From: JAFGDI01 sp963667715
GTDB lineage: Bacteria > Planctomycetota > Phycisphaerae > Sedimentisphaerales > SM23-30
Assembly (NCBI GenBank): GCA_963667715.1
Contig: OY763926.1
Location: forward strand, 620,001-684,000
DNA length: 64,000 bases
Direction of reading: 5' to 3'
Shown: one piece after another, positions 26,785-35,667 of the stretch
How positions within the stretch are numbered: position 1 is the first letter of the stretch
Layout of the letters: each line of letters opens with the position of its first letter
Made by a program: the position numbers and the translations under genes
The notes under the pieces: generated by a model
The model's input: the letters and a program-made list of their open reading frames with translations, nothing else
What the model was told of the DNA's origin: nothing
Databases searched by the model: none

Positions 26785-27595
26785 ATCAACCCCCAACAGG
26801 TAGATTCACGCTTCACGTAGCCTTATTATAGCTACTGCTGTTTTTTTTCGTGGTCTGACTCATACAGCCCTAAGTTTAGTTTGTACAATATTCCCTCTTA
26901 GCTGGTTTCGGTCATTAATAGTAATATAGTTAAAATAAATTGTGGCTGACTTCTAAAAAAATGCAAACATTTTTGGGACCTGCTATCTAAACTGACATTT
27001 TTTAATATTCACAAACATCCTATAATAAGAACTCTTTTCTATTAAAATGTATTATATCTGTATGGAATGTTTATACGTCATGATATAAATGACATTTAAC
27101 CGCCTATACATATTATAAGATGCTATTGTATCCGATGTAACTTGCTAAATAGTCGTATGTTACATTTTAACTAAAAGCACACAAACTTTGCAGATGATAA
27201 CCTAAATTCGCTATCCTGATTATTACCTTCTTATCCACTAATCCCTGCATAAAAAATCTTCTCGATGCCATCATCTCAAACCAACCCCCGAATCGCCAAC
27301 CAAATCTTTGCGTCTTCACGCCCTTGCGTTAAACTCTTAATTCTCTTCTTACATAAAACTATTAGTTGCAGCTCGACCGCCCTAATCTTGCTCTGGTTTG
27401 TTATTTGGTTTTTATATGTATATAATCAATGTGTTAAGTACCTTAATTTACTTATCTAATGGAATAAAAAAGTTGATTGCTATCAAACCAGACTGTATAG
27501 CGTTGCGTATGAATGTTAAATACCTGTACTATTTTGTTTTGTAGTTTTCTAAATATCCTCGACTGTTAGGACGAAACATGTTGCATGGGGATAAC
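26785..27595. other. Divergent 811-bp spacer without a recognisable gene
   Basis: AT-rich. It must hold promoters for the kinase (minus) and the efflux operon (plus), but no convincing box stands out. Bases 27271-27360 are one of the dispersed word repeats (CTCAAACCAACC...TTTGCGTCTTCACGCCCTTGCG...TTAAACTCTTAATTCTC), matched at 21345, 52050-52110 and 53351. Confidence 0.6.
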
Positions 27596-28870
27596 ATGAT
27601 CAATATACATAAAATAATATTTATAATTCTTTTGCTTTTCGGACTTACCGCTTATTCCGCCGATAACTCTGCACAGTTGTCAGACCTCGATACCCTCGAC
27701 GGCTGCCTGCAATATGCCGCCTTGCATAGCCCATCGCTCGAGAGCAGTTTCCAACAGTGGAAAGCCGCCCTGGAGCAGGTGCCCCAGTCCCAGGCTCTTT
27801 CCGATCCAAAGTTTACTTTCGGATACTTTATCCAGAATGTCGAGACCAGGGTCGGCCCACAGCAGACCAGACTTGGTATCACCCAGGCTTTCCCATGGTT
27901 CGGTAAGCTCACCGCCAAATCTGATATTGCCTCGGCTCGTGCCCAGGCCGCTCAATTCAAATATGAAGCTGAAAAACTCAAACTATATAATGCCGTAAAG
28001 AAAAACTGGTATGAGCTCGCTTATCTCGGTCAGGCCCTCAAACTTGCCAAAGATAATCTCGAGCTTATGGACTATTATCAAAAGATTGCCACTAGCAAAT
28101 ACCGCAGCTCGCTTGCCACTCATCCCGACGTTGTCCGTGCCCAGATCGAGCTGGCCTCTCTAACCGAAGTCGTACAAAGTCTCGAATCGCTCAAACAGCC
28201 CCAAAGTGCAAAATTATCCGCCGCATTGAATCTGCCCACTGATTACCAGTTCCAGTGGCCCGAATTCGAGCAGGTCCCCGATTATCAAATTGATAAAAAC
28301 ACTATCTACGATGCCGTCATCAGCTCCGATCCGGAACTAAAAGGTATGAGCTCGCTCATCGAGGCTGACCGGGCCCAGCTTCGCCTTGCTCGTGCCGTCT
28401 CCTCGCCTGATTTCGCTATCGGTGTCGATTGGATTCAGACCGGCCGTTCGGAAATGGATGTCGCCGATTCCGGCAAAGATCCCGTCGTGCTTATGTTCTC
28501 TATGAATCTACCTATATGGCAGAATAAGAACAATGCCGTTAAACGACAGGCCTCAGCCGCTCTCAGAGCTACCGAACTAAAAAATCAGCAGCTCAAAAAT
28601 GATAAACTTGCCCAGGCCGCCCAACTGATCTTCCAGATCGAAGACGCCCGCCGCAAAATGCTGCTCAACAAAGATACGCTCGGCGAAAAAGCATCAGAAC
28701 TCGTCAAGGTCTCAGAAGCCGCCTACCAGAATGGTACCCTCGACTTCCTCTCCCTTATCGATGCCCAGCGTCGCCAGCTAAAATATATGCTCGATTACTA
28801 TCGCAGTAAAACAGATTACCTGAAATACATAGCCGACCTGGAACTACTCCTAGGCGGCGAACTACACTAA
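27596..28870 (+). CDS. cusC: TolC/CusC-like outer-membrane efflux protein
   Basis: 424 residues from the ATG at 27596 with GGGGAT upstream; an ATG at 27578 is less likely. Signal peptide (KIIFIILLLFGLTAYSADN) without a lipobox cysteine, so not lipid-anchored like CusC. Two OEP repeats follow: SLESSFQQWKAALEQVPQSQ with PRLG-type strand QTRLGITQAFPWFGKL, and AEAAYQN-like VSEAAYQNGTLDFLSLIDAQ. It forms the outer-membrane channel of the tripartite pump whose adaptor and transporter are encoded next. The gap to the adaptor gene is only a heptad repeat array. Confidence 0.88.
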   Translation: MINIHKIIFIILLLFGLTAYSADNSAQLSDLDTLDGCLQYAALHSPSLESSFQQWKAALEQVPQSQALSDPKFTFGYFIQNVETRVGPQQTRLGITQAFPWFGKLTAKSDIASARAQAAQFKYEAEKLKLYNAVKKNWYELAYLGQALKLAKDNLELMDYYQKIATSKYRSSLATHPDVVRAQIELASLTEVVQSLESLKQPQSAKLSAALNLPTDYQFQWPEFEQVPDYQIDKNTIYDAVISSDPELKGMSSLIEADRAQLRLARAVSSPDFAIGVDWIQTGRSEMDVADSGKDPVVLMFSMNLPIWQNKNNAVKRQASAALRATELKNQQLKNDKLAQAAQLIFQIEDARRKMLLNKDTLGEKASELVKVSEAAYQNGTLDFLSLIDAQRRQLKYMLDYYRSKTDYLKYIADLELLLGGELH

Positions 28871-28915
28871 CCACTAATTCCTAATTCCTAAATTCTAAAT
28901 TCTAAATTCTAACTT
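28871..28915 (+). repeat. CTAATTC/CTAAATT heptad array before cusB
   Basis: The whole 45-bp spacer is degenerate 7-8 bp units (CTAATTCCTAATTCCTAAAT and onward) running to the ATG with no Shine-Dalgarno. The same word array occurs at 4099-4135, 31433-31468, 38700-38745, 49310-49345 and 50438-50460. Confidence 0.7.
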
Positions 28916-30592
28916 ATGTATTACAACAAAACAAAAGGAAACGTAATTATCTCTCTGCTGCTGTTGGTTGCCGCTGTAGCACTTGGCTTCTTCCTGGGCA
29001 AATCCCACAATTCAACCCAGCTTGATAATACCCAACATTCGCATGAACAAAAGCAAACCTGGTTCTGCTCCATGCACCCGCAGATAAAGCAGGACCATCC
29101 CGGCCTGTGTCCCATCTGTAATATGGAGCTGGTGCCTATGCCTACCGATTCTTCAGACACAGATTCCGGCTCCGGCGAGATAACCTTCTCTGCCAGTGCT
29201 GCCAAACTCATGGACCTGCAAACCACTCCCGTCCAGCGTAGGGCCGTCGAAACCGAGCTCAGACTTACCGGTAATATTTCATACGATGAAACTCGTCTCA
29301 AAAATATTACCGCCTGGACTGCCGGCCGTATTGACCGACTCTATGTAGACTTCACCGGCACAACTGTCATCAAAGGCGATCATATGGTTCGCCTGTACAG
29401 TCCGCAGCTCAATACTGCTATCGCCGAATATCTCCAGGCATTTGCTGCCTCCAATGATACCCAAAGCTCTGACCTGCTTCGTAATAGTGCTCGGTCCACT
29501 ATGGATGCCGCTCACGAAAAACTCATCCAGCTCGGTATGGGCGAAGATCAGATAAAGACCCTTCCTGTCTCCAGCCAAAGTTGGGACTACGTCGTTATCA
29601 ACTCGCCCGAAGATGGTATCGTTATCGAAAAGAAACTAAAGCAGGGGGCCTATGTCAAACCTGGCGAACTCATATATACCGTCGCCGACCTTAACCGGCT
29701 TTGGGTTATGCTCGACGCCTACGAAACCGATCTCCCTTGGCTATACTTTGGCCAGCAGGTGAGCTTCTCCGTTGCCGCCTATCCCGGCGAATCATTCAAC
29801 GGCACCATCAGCTTTATCTCGCCTGTCGTCGATCCTGCCGCCAGAACCGTAAAGGTCAGGCTAAATGTCGATAACTCTGCCGCCAAACTCAAGCCCGGCA
29901 TGTTCGTTAAAGCCGTCGTTCGTTCCACAACAGCGTCAAACGAAAAAACTATGGCACCCGAGCTCCTTGGCAAATGGATATGTCCTATGCACCCATCTGT
30001 TATAAGTGATACCAACTCTCGCTGTGATATCTGTGATATGCCGCTCGTGCTTGCTGAGTCGCTTGGCTATTCTGTCGCTGCTCCTGACCAGCTCCCGCTC
30101 GTTATCCCAGCCACTGCTCCGCTTATTACCGGCAAACGTGCTGTCGTATATGTAAAATCAATGAAAGATGGTGCCCCCGTCTATTCTGGCCGCGAAATCG
30201 TACTCGGCCCTCGTACCCAGCAATGGTATCAGGTCAAAGATGGACTCTACGAAGGCGAGCTCGTCGTTACCTCTGGTAATTTCAAGATCGACTCTGCCTT
30301 GCAGATTATGGCCCGACCAAGTATGATGTCACCGGCTGATGACACTACCTCAGACCATATGGATATGGAAATGAATATGAATATGGACTCACCCGCAACT
30401 CCTACCGGGCAGACTCTATGTCCGGTTATGGGTGGCCCTATAAATAAAGAGATATTTATCGAGTATAAAGGTAAAAAAGTGTATTTCTGCTGTGGAGGCT
30501 GTGATAAACTCTTCCTCGCAGACCCTGATAAGTATATTGACAAATTGCCGCAGTTCAAACAGAACAAATCAGACGGCATGGATATGAAGTAA
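28916..30592 (+). CDS. cusB: CusB-type RND periplasmic adaptor with two heavy-metal-binding domains and a C-terminal YHS domain
   Basis: 558 residues. N-terminal anchor VIISLLLLVAAVALGFFLGK. Residues 49-75 are a heavy-metal-binding domain (WFCSMHPQIKQDHPGLCPIC), and a second copy lies at 353-380 (WICPMHPSVISDTNSRCDIC). Between them is the adaptor core: lipoyl halves, a helical hairpin and beta barrel (RLWVMLDAYETDLPWLYFGQ). The last 59 residues hold a YHS-like module (CPVMGGPINKEIFIEYKGKK, then VYFCCGGCD). Adaptors of this class bind Cu(I)/Ag(I) or other metals and hand them to the RND pump. The tail module is repeated twice in the next gene, which is unusual. Confidence 0.92.
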   Translation: MYYNKTKGNVIISLLLLVAAVALGFFLGKSHNSTQLDNTQHSHEQKQTWFCSMHPQIKQDHPGLCPICNMELVPMPTDSSDTDSGSGEITFSASAAKLMDLQTTPVQRRAVETELRLTGNISYDETRLKNITAWTAGRIDRLYVDFTGTTVIKGDHMVRLYSPQLNTAIAEYLQAFAASNDTQSSDLLRNSARSTMDAAHEKLIQLGMGEDQIKTLPVSSQSWDYVVINSPEDGIVIEKKLKQGAYVKPGELIYTVADLNRLWVMLDAYETDLPWLYFGQQVSFSVAAYPGESFNGTISFISPVVDPAARTVKVRLNVDNSAAKLKPGMFVKAVVRSTTASNEKTMAPELLGKWICPMHPSVISDTNSRCDICDMPLVLAESLGYSVAAPDQLPLVIPATAPLITGKRAVVYVKSMKDGAPVYSGREIVLGPRTQQWYQVKDGLYEGELVVTSGNFKIDSALQIMARPSMMSPADDTTSDHMDMEMNMNMDSPATPTGQTLCPVMGGPINKEIFIEYKGKKVYFCCGGCDKLFLADPDKYIDKLPQFKQNKSDGMDMK

Positions 30593-30613
30593 AACATTTT
30601 TGAGGTGATCACT

Positions 30614-31165
30614 ATGAAAAAGTATATGATTCTATTATTAATGGTTATTGCTGCTGTAGCTTTTTTTACTGGTTGTGATAAAGGTGACGACCAATCCACA
30701 TCAACCCCGCAGCCTGCCGCAAGCTCAGATGCTCAAACTGCAACTGACGTTACAACTAATACCATATGTCCGGTTATGGGCGGCCCGGTCGACAAAAATA
30801 TCTTTGTTGAGTATAAGGGTAAAAAGGTATATCTCTGCTGTCAGGATTGTGTGAATATGTTCAAGGCTGCACCTGAGAAGTATCTCGCCAAGCTCCCGCA
30901 GTTCAATCCTGATATTACCAACGACGCCGCCGCTCAGGCAGCCGCCACCGCGGATTCTATGAAAGATTCCATGGCCAATATGATGAAAATGCCGGAAAAT
31001 ACCATATGCCCGGTTATGGGTGGCCCTGTCGATAAGAAATTCTTCACCGAGTACAAAGGTAAAAAGGTATACTTCTGCTGTGATGGCTGTGATGATATCT
31101 TCCTCAAAGATCCGGAAAAATATCTATCCAAACTACCACAGTTCGGCGGCAAAGAAACCAAGTAA
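30614..31165 (+). CDS. Lipoprotein with two YHS metal-binding domains
   Basis: 183 residues from the ATG at 30614 (GAGGTGATC upstream). Signal peptide with lipobox FFTGC (Cys21). Two near-identical modules (about 54-98 and 136-180) read CPVMGGPVDKN.F.EYKGKKV then YxCC..C and end KLPQF. YHS domains bind metals through their Cys residues and are often found beside copper or heavy-metal transporters. It lies 22 bp after cusB and before cusA. I infer a periplasmic metal scavenger that feeds the pump, in the place CusF holds in enterobacteria. Metal specificity is unknown. Confidence 0.85.
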   Translation: MKKYMILLLMVIAAVAFFTGCDKGDDQSTSTPQPAASSDAQTATDVTTNTICPVMGGPVDKNIFVEYKGKKVYLCCQDCVNMFKAAPEKYLAKLPQFNPDITNDAAAQAAATADSMKDSMANMMKMPENTICPVMGGPVDKKFFTEYKGKKVYFCCDGCDDIFLKDPEKYLSKLPQFGGKETK

Positions 31166-31287
31166 CAAGCCCCCTAATTACTAAATCCTAAATTCGTAAC
31201 TGTTTACGCATTTACATAGTATGTGATATGTTACACTTAGCCAAAAGTAATATAAATAAGTACTACCGTTCAATTTGCCAACTACTG

Positions 31288-31380
31288 ATATACAGGCGTA
31301 GCCTGTAATTAAAATTCAAACAGTTTCGAGCGGTAGCGAGAATCCAGAGCTTATTTCTTATTTCTTATTTCTTATTACTA
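31288..31380 (+). repeat. Composite intergenic repeat before cusA
   Basis: TATACAGGCGTAGCCTGTAA (palindrome ACAGGCGTAGCCTGT) then AACAGTTTCGAGCGGTAGCG and a TTATTTCTT array. Almost the same 75-90 bp occurs at 46872-46956. The 304-bp gap 31166-31469 also holds a heptad array that ends at the cusA ATG; no gene is seen. Confidence 0.7.
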
Positions 31381-31469
31381 AACAGTTAAGCCATAGTTAA
31401 CATTGCCACCTATACAAACACAGTGAACGGTTACCTAATTTCTAAATCCCAAATTCTAATTCCTAAACC

Positions 31470-34400
31470 ATGCTTTCAAACATCATACATTTCTGTCTGC
31501 ACAACAAGCTCATCGTTTGGCTTGTACTTATTGTTGTTATCGGCTGGGGCATTATGGTTGCACCGTTCGATTGGAACTTCGCACCCGGCCTGCGCGACCC
31601 CGTTCCCGTTGACGCCATTCCCGACATCGGCGAAAATCAGCAGATTGTATTTTCCCAATGGCCCGGCCGCTCGCCTCAGGATATTGAAGATCAGGTGAGT
31701 TATCCGCTTACCGTTTCGCTGCTGGGTATCCCCGGCGTGAAAACGGTTCGCAGCTATTCGTTCCTCGGATTCTCTAGCATATACGTTATCTTCGATGATG
31801 ATATTGATTTCTATTGGTCTAGGAGTAGGATTCTCGAAAAGCTCAGCTCCTTGCCCGACGGCATACTGCCGCAGGATGTCAAACCGTCTCTCGGCCCCGA
31901 TGCCACTGCTCTCGGACAGGTGTTCTGGTACACTATCGAAGGGCGTGGCCCAGATGGTAATCCCACCGGCGGCTGGGGACTCGACGAGCTCAGAAGTGTA
32001 CAGGATTGGTATGTACGTTACGGGCTCATGGCCGCCGACGGCATTAGCGAAGTCGCATCTATCGGCGGGTTCCAAAAGGAATATCAGGTTGATATCGACC
32101 CAGACGCTATGCGACATTATGGTGTTACTATCGAAGAAGTATTCAACGCCGTCAAAAACTCCAACCTCGATGTCGGTGCCCGCACTATCGAAGTCAATAA
32201 GGTCGAATATGTTATTCGCGGTCTTGGCTTCATTAAAAAGGTCAGCGATATAGAAGCCACCGTTGTAAAGGTTCGTGACAATATCCCTGTATATGTCAAG
32301 GATATTGCCAATGTGGTTCTTGGCCCGGCTATGAGGCGTGGTGCTCTCGATAAAGGTGGTGCAGAAACCGTCGGCGGCGTCGCTGTCGTTCGCCACGGCT
32401 ATAACCCGCTTGCCGCTATAAATAACCTCAAACAAAAGATCGATGAAATATCTGCCGGACTACCACAAAAAACTCTCGACGATGGAACCGTGTCAAAGCT
32501 TACTATTGTCCCGTTCTATGATCGGACCGGGCTCATATACGAAACACTCGGAACCCTTGAATCTGCTCTTACCGAGGAAATTCTCGTTACCATCGTTGTA
32601 GTACTCGTTCTGGTTATGCACCTCAGGAGCTCGCTGCTTATTACTACCATGCTCCCGGTAACTGTGCTGCTCTGTTTTATCGCCATGAAAATCTTCAAGG
32701 TCGATGCCAATATAGTAGCTCTCTCCGGTATCGCTATCGCTATCGGTACTATTGTCGATATGGGCATTATCATTTGCGAAAATGTCCTACGACATCTCCG
32801 TACCGCCAGGCCCGGCCAGCGGTCTATCGATATCGTGTATAATGCCTCCAGTGAAGTTGGTAGTGCCGTCCTTACCGCTGTGGCAACTACCGTTGTCGGG
32901 TTCCTACCGGTCTTTACGATGACCGGGGCCGAAGGTAAGCTCTTTAGACCATTGGCCTTTACCAAAACCTTCGCGCTTGCCGCCTCGGTTATTGTCGCTC
33001 TTACGCTCTTACCGTCTCTGGCTCATCTGGTCTTGGGTACTAAACGCCCCAGCAAACCTGCCGGAAAGTTCTCGTTCCTGCTCAATGCCGCTGTTGTAGT
33101 TTTAGTCGGCGTATTGCTCGCTCGCCATTGGCTCCCGCTTGGCCTTGCCAAAGGAACCTTCCTGAACTTCATCTTCGTTGCTCTGCTTATTGGCTCGCTG
33201 CTGCTGTTCTTCAAGCTATTCCATTTGCTATATCGTTCTATCCTTACCTGGTGTCTGGATAATAAACTGCTCTTTATGATTATCCCGCTCGCGATTATAG
33301 CTTGTGGCGGGCTTATCTGGCGCAGTCTCGGCCGTGAGTTCATGCCGCCTCTTGACGAAGGCTCGTTCCTGTATATGCCAACCACTATGCCTCATGCCTC
33401 GATTGGTGAAGCTCTTGATGTTTTGCAAAAGCAGGATGTACTTTTTGCCGCTATTCCAGAAATTGATTCTGTTGTCGGTAAGCTCGGTAGGGCGGATTCG
33501 CCCCTTGACCCGGCACCGGTGTCTATGATCGAAACTGTTATAAATTACAAACCAGAGTTCGCTCCTGGCCCCGACGGCACACTCACCCGTCAATGGAGAG
33601 AGCATATCCACTCGCCCGCCGACATTTGGGACGAGATCGTTAAAGCTGGACAGATTCCAGGTACTACCAGTGCCCCCAAACTCCAGCCTATCGCCGCTCG
33701 TATTGTTATGCTCCAAAGTGGTATGCGCGCTCCTATGGGCGTTAAGGTAAAAGGACCTGACCTGGAATCAATTGAAAAAGTATCGCTCGAAATTGAAAAC
33801 TATCTCAAACAGGTAGAGGGCGTTGCTCCTGCCGCCGTTATCGCCGATCGAATCGTCGGTAAGCCATATCTCCAAATAAATATCGACCGCAGCGAAATTG
33901 CACGCTACGGCATGAGTATTAACAAAGTTCAGCAGGCCATCGAACTGGCTATCGGCGGCAAAACAGTTACCCGTACCGTTGAGGGCAGAGAACGATACGC
34001 CGTTCGGATTAGATATCAGCGTGAGCTGCGCGATAGTATCGAGTCGCTAGACGATATTATCGTCGCGTCATCCTCAGGCCAACAGATACCCCTCCGTCAG
34101 CTCGCCGAGATAGAATATGTTCGAGGCCCACAAGTCATCAAAAGTGAAGATACCTTCCTTATCGGATATGTACTTTTCGATAAGCTAACAGGCTTCGCCG
34201 AAGTGGACGTCGTCGAAAATTGCAAAAAGTACCTCGACCAGAAAGTCGCCTCCGGCGAGCTTGCTATCCCCGCCGGCGTTAGCTATACCTTCGCCGGAAC
34301 ATATGAAAACCTGATACGCGCCCGCAAAACTCTCTCCATAGTTATACCTCTGGCTCTGCTTATTATTTTTGTTATCCTATATATGGAGTTCCGCTCTGCC

Positions 34401-34901
34401 ATTACCAGTACCCTCGTATTCTCCGGCATTATCGTCGCATGGGCCGGCGGTTTTATCATGATCTGGCTCTACGGCCAACCATGGTTCCTCGATTTCTCCG
34501 TCTTCGGCGAAAATATGAGAGCTCTCTTCCAGGTATCTACTATAAATCTCAGTGTCGCCGTTTGGGTCGGGTTCATGGCTCTCTTCGGTATTGCTTCCGA
34601 TGACGGCGTTGTTATGTGCAGCTACCTCGAACAGCTATTCAGAAATAAAACATTTACCGACCGCGCCGCTATCCGCGACAGCGTAGTCCAGGCCGGTCGC
34701 AGACGTGTCAGACCATGCCTTATGACCACCGCCACTACAATTCTCGCTCTCATACCAGTGCTAACCTCAACCGGCCGGGGATCAGATATCATGATACCAA
34801 TGGCTATACCAGTATTCGGAGGCATGGTCATAGAAATACTTACCATGCTCGTCGTACCAGTTTTATACTGTGCCGTAAAAGAGTTTCAAGCTAAACTATA
34901 A
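31470..34901 (+). CDS. cusA: Heavy-metal efflux RND transporter (CusA/CzcA family)
   Basis: 1143 residues, somewhat longer than the usual 1,040. N-terminal membrane helix then PVDAIPDIGENQQIVFSQWP, the HME-RND signature. TM4 reads ALSGIAIAIGTIVDMGIIIC with acidic proton-relay residues; AMRRGALDKGGAETVGGVAV and PLRQLAEIEYVRGPQVIKSE are typical of CusA. It sits in the inner membrane and drives metal export by proton antiport with the cusB adaptor and TolC-like channel encoded upstream. No Shine-Dalgarno is visible; the spacer repeat abuts the ATG. Cu/Ag is favoured by the YHS and HMBD modules, but Co/Zn/Cd is possible. Confidence 0.94.
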   Translation: MLSNIIHFCLHNKLIVWLVLIVVIGWGIMVAPFDWNFAPGLRDPVPVDAIPDIGENQQIVFSQWPGRSPQDIEDQVSYPLTVSLLGIPGVKTVRSYSFLGFSSIYVIFDDDIDFYWSRSRILEKLSSLPDGILPQDVKPSLGPDATALGQVFWYTIEGRGPDGNPTGGWGLDELRSVQDWYVRYGLMAADGISEVASIGGFQKEYQVDIDPDAMRHYGVTIEEVFNAVKNSNLDVGARTIEVNKVEYVIRGLGFIKKVSDIEATVVKVRDNIPVYVKDIANVVLGPAMRRGALDKGGAETVGGVAVVRHGYNPLAAINNLKQKIDEISAGLPQKTLDDGTVSKLTIVPFYDRTGLIYETLGTLESALTEEILVTIVVVLVLVMHLRSSLLITTMLPVTVLLCFIAMKIFKVDANIVALSGIAIAIGTIVDMGIIICENVLRHLRTARPGQRSIDIVYNASSEVGSAVLTAVATTVVGFLPVFTMTGAEGKLFRPLAFTKTFALAASVIVALTLLPSLAHLVLGTKRPSKPAGKFSFLLNAAVVVLVGVLLARHWLPLGLAKGTFLNFIFVALLIGSLLLFFKLFHLLYRSILTWCLDNKLLFMIIPLAIIACGGLIWRSLGREFMPPLDEGSFLYMPTTMPHASIGEALDVLQKQDVLFAAIPEIDSVVGKLGRADSPLDPAPVSMIETVINYKPEFAPGPDGTLTRQWREHIHSPADIWDEIVKAGQIPGTTSAPKLQPIAARIVMLQSGMRAPMGVKVKGPDLESIEKVSLEIENYLKQVEGVAPAAVIADRIVGKPYLQINIDRSEIARYGMSINKVQQAIELAIGGKTVTRTVEGRERYAVRIRYQRELRDSIESLDDIIVASSSGQQIPLRQLAEIEYVRGPQVIKSEDTFLIGYVLFDKLTGFAEVDVVENCKKYLDQKVASGELAIPAGVSYTFAGTYENLIRARKTLSIVIPLALLIIFVILYMEFRSAITSTLVFSGIIVAWAGGFIMIWLYGQPWFLDFSVFGENMRALFQVSTINLSVAVWVGFMALFGIASDDGVVMCSYLEQLFRNKTFTDRAAIRDSVVQAGRRRVRPCLMTTATTILALIPVLTSTGRGSDIMIPMAIPVFGGMVIEILTMLVVPVLYCAVKEFQAKL

Positions 34902-35310
34902 GTAGCACATTCTTCACTAGGCCCGATAATGTTTTAGAATCCTTCTTCTCGCTATATAATACTAATGACTTGTATTATATATACTTAGGTTTTTTATGCA
35001 TGAATTCTTTTGCCATAAATGAAACAGATTATCAACCATTATCGCTTTTCTGTCGATAAAAATAATGTTTTAGCTAAGTAGGTCAAGCATCTTGCTTGAC
35101 TCACTGGACTAAAATATATGTAGTGTGCTACCTTTGCATTTTATGGCTATCATTACCATAAATATGATCTGCCAGATAAAATATACTACACACTTATATT
35201 TTTTTTGTTGTGTTTTAAGTCATTATTATTAAAAATGTTAACATTGTATATCTTGTTTGTTCGACAGAACTAACTTGACTTTTATAAAATATATCGTAAT
35301 ATCCTAATAT
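34902..35310. other. 409-bp spacer before the ArsR gene
   Basis: No gene seen. It contains a GTCAAGCATCTTGCTTGAC palindrome (about 35087-35105) of the dispersed hairpin family and a repeated ATAATGTTTTAG word (34925, 35062). The ArsR promoter should lie near its right end, where AATATATCGTAATATCC overlaps the start region as a possible operator. Confidence 0.5.
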
Positions 35311-35604
35311 ATGAATGAAGCGATGTTTGACAAAGAATTAGACTACGGCAAATTCAGTGAGCTGTTCAAAGCACTTGGACATCCGGTTAGACTACATATC
35401 GTCTGCGGATTAATGTGCGGTGACGGCTGTAATGTTAATAAAATTGTTGAAAACCTGCAGTTACCGCAATCCACGGTTTCTCAGCATTTGGCGATCTTGC
35501 GTAACCACGGCATTATTGACTTCAAAAAAGATGGGGTCAAAACATGCTATAGGGTCACGGACCAGAAGGTAATGGATATTATCGAACTGATCAAAAACGC
35601 TTGA
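35311..35604 (+). CDS. ArsR-family transcriptional regulator
   Basis: 97 residues. Winged helix-turn-helix with FKALGHPVRLHIVCGLMCGD and the recognition helix LPQSTVSQHLAILRNHGIID. Cysteines in VCGLMCGDGC near the alpha-3 region and one in the wing (KTCYRV) could sense metal, persulfide or oxidants. It is followed after 63 bp by a CoA-disulfide reductase-rhodanese gene; such regulators beside sulfur genes (SqrR/BigR type) respond to reactive sulfur, while those beside permeases respond to As or Sb. The context permits either. Confidence 0.9.
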   Translation: MNEAMFDKELDYGKFSELFKALGHPVRLHIVCGLMCGDGCNVNKIVENLQLPQSTVSQHLAILRNHGIIDFKKDGVKTCYRVTDQKVMDIIELIKNA

Positions 35605-35667
35605 TCTTACCTTTGCTGCTTTCTGCATGTAAATTATTTTACAGGATATTATTCAGGAGGCATAAAC

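Noticed and set aside
28871..28915. CRISPR-like array
   Set aside because: Units are only 7-8 bp, have no spacers, and no cas genes are present.
31476..32435. 319-codon open frame antisense to cusA
   Set aside because: It lies wholly within the well-supported RND transporter and has no family features.
35289..35312. ArsR operator palindrome at the start codon
   Set aside because: Only the ATATAT ends are symmetric, which is expected by chance in AT-rich DNA; kept as a remark only.
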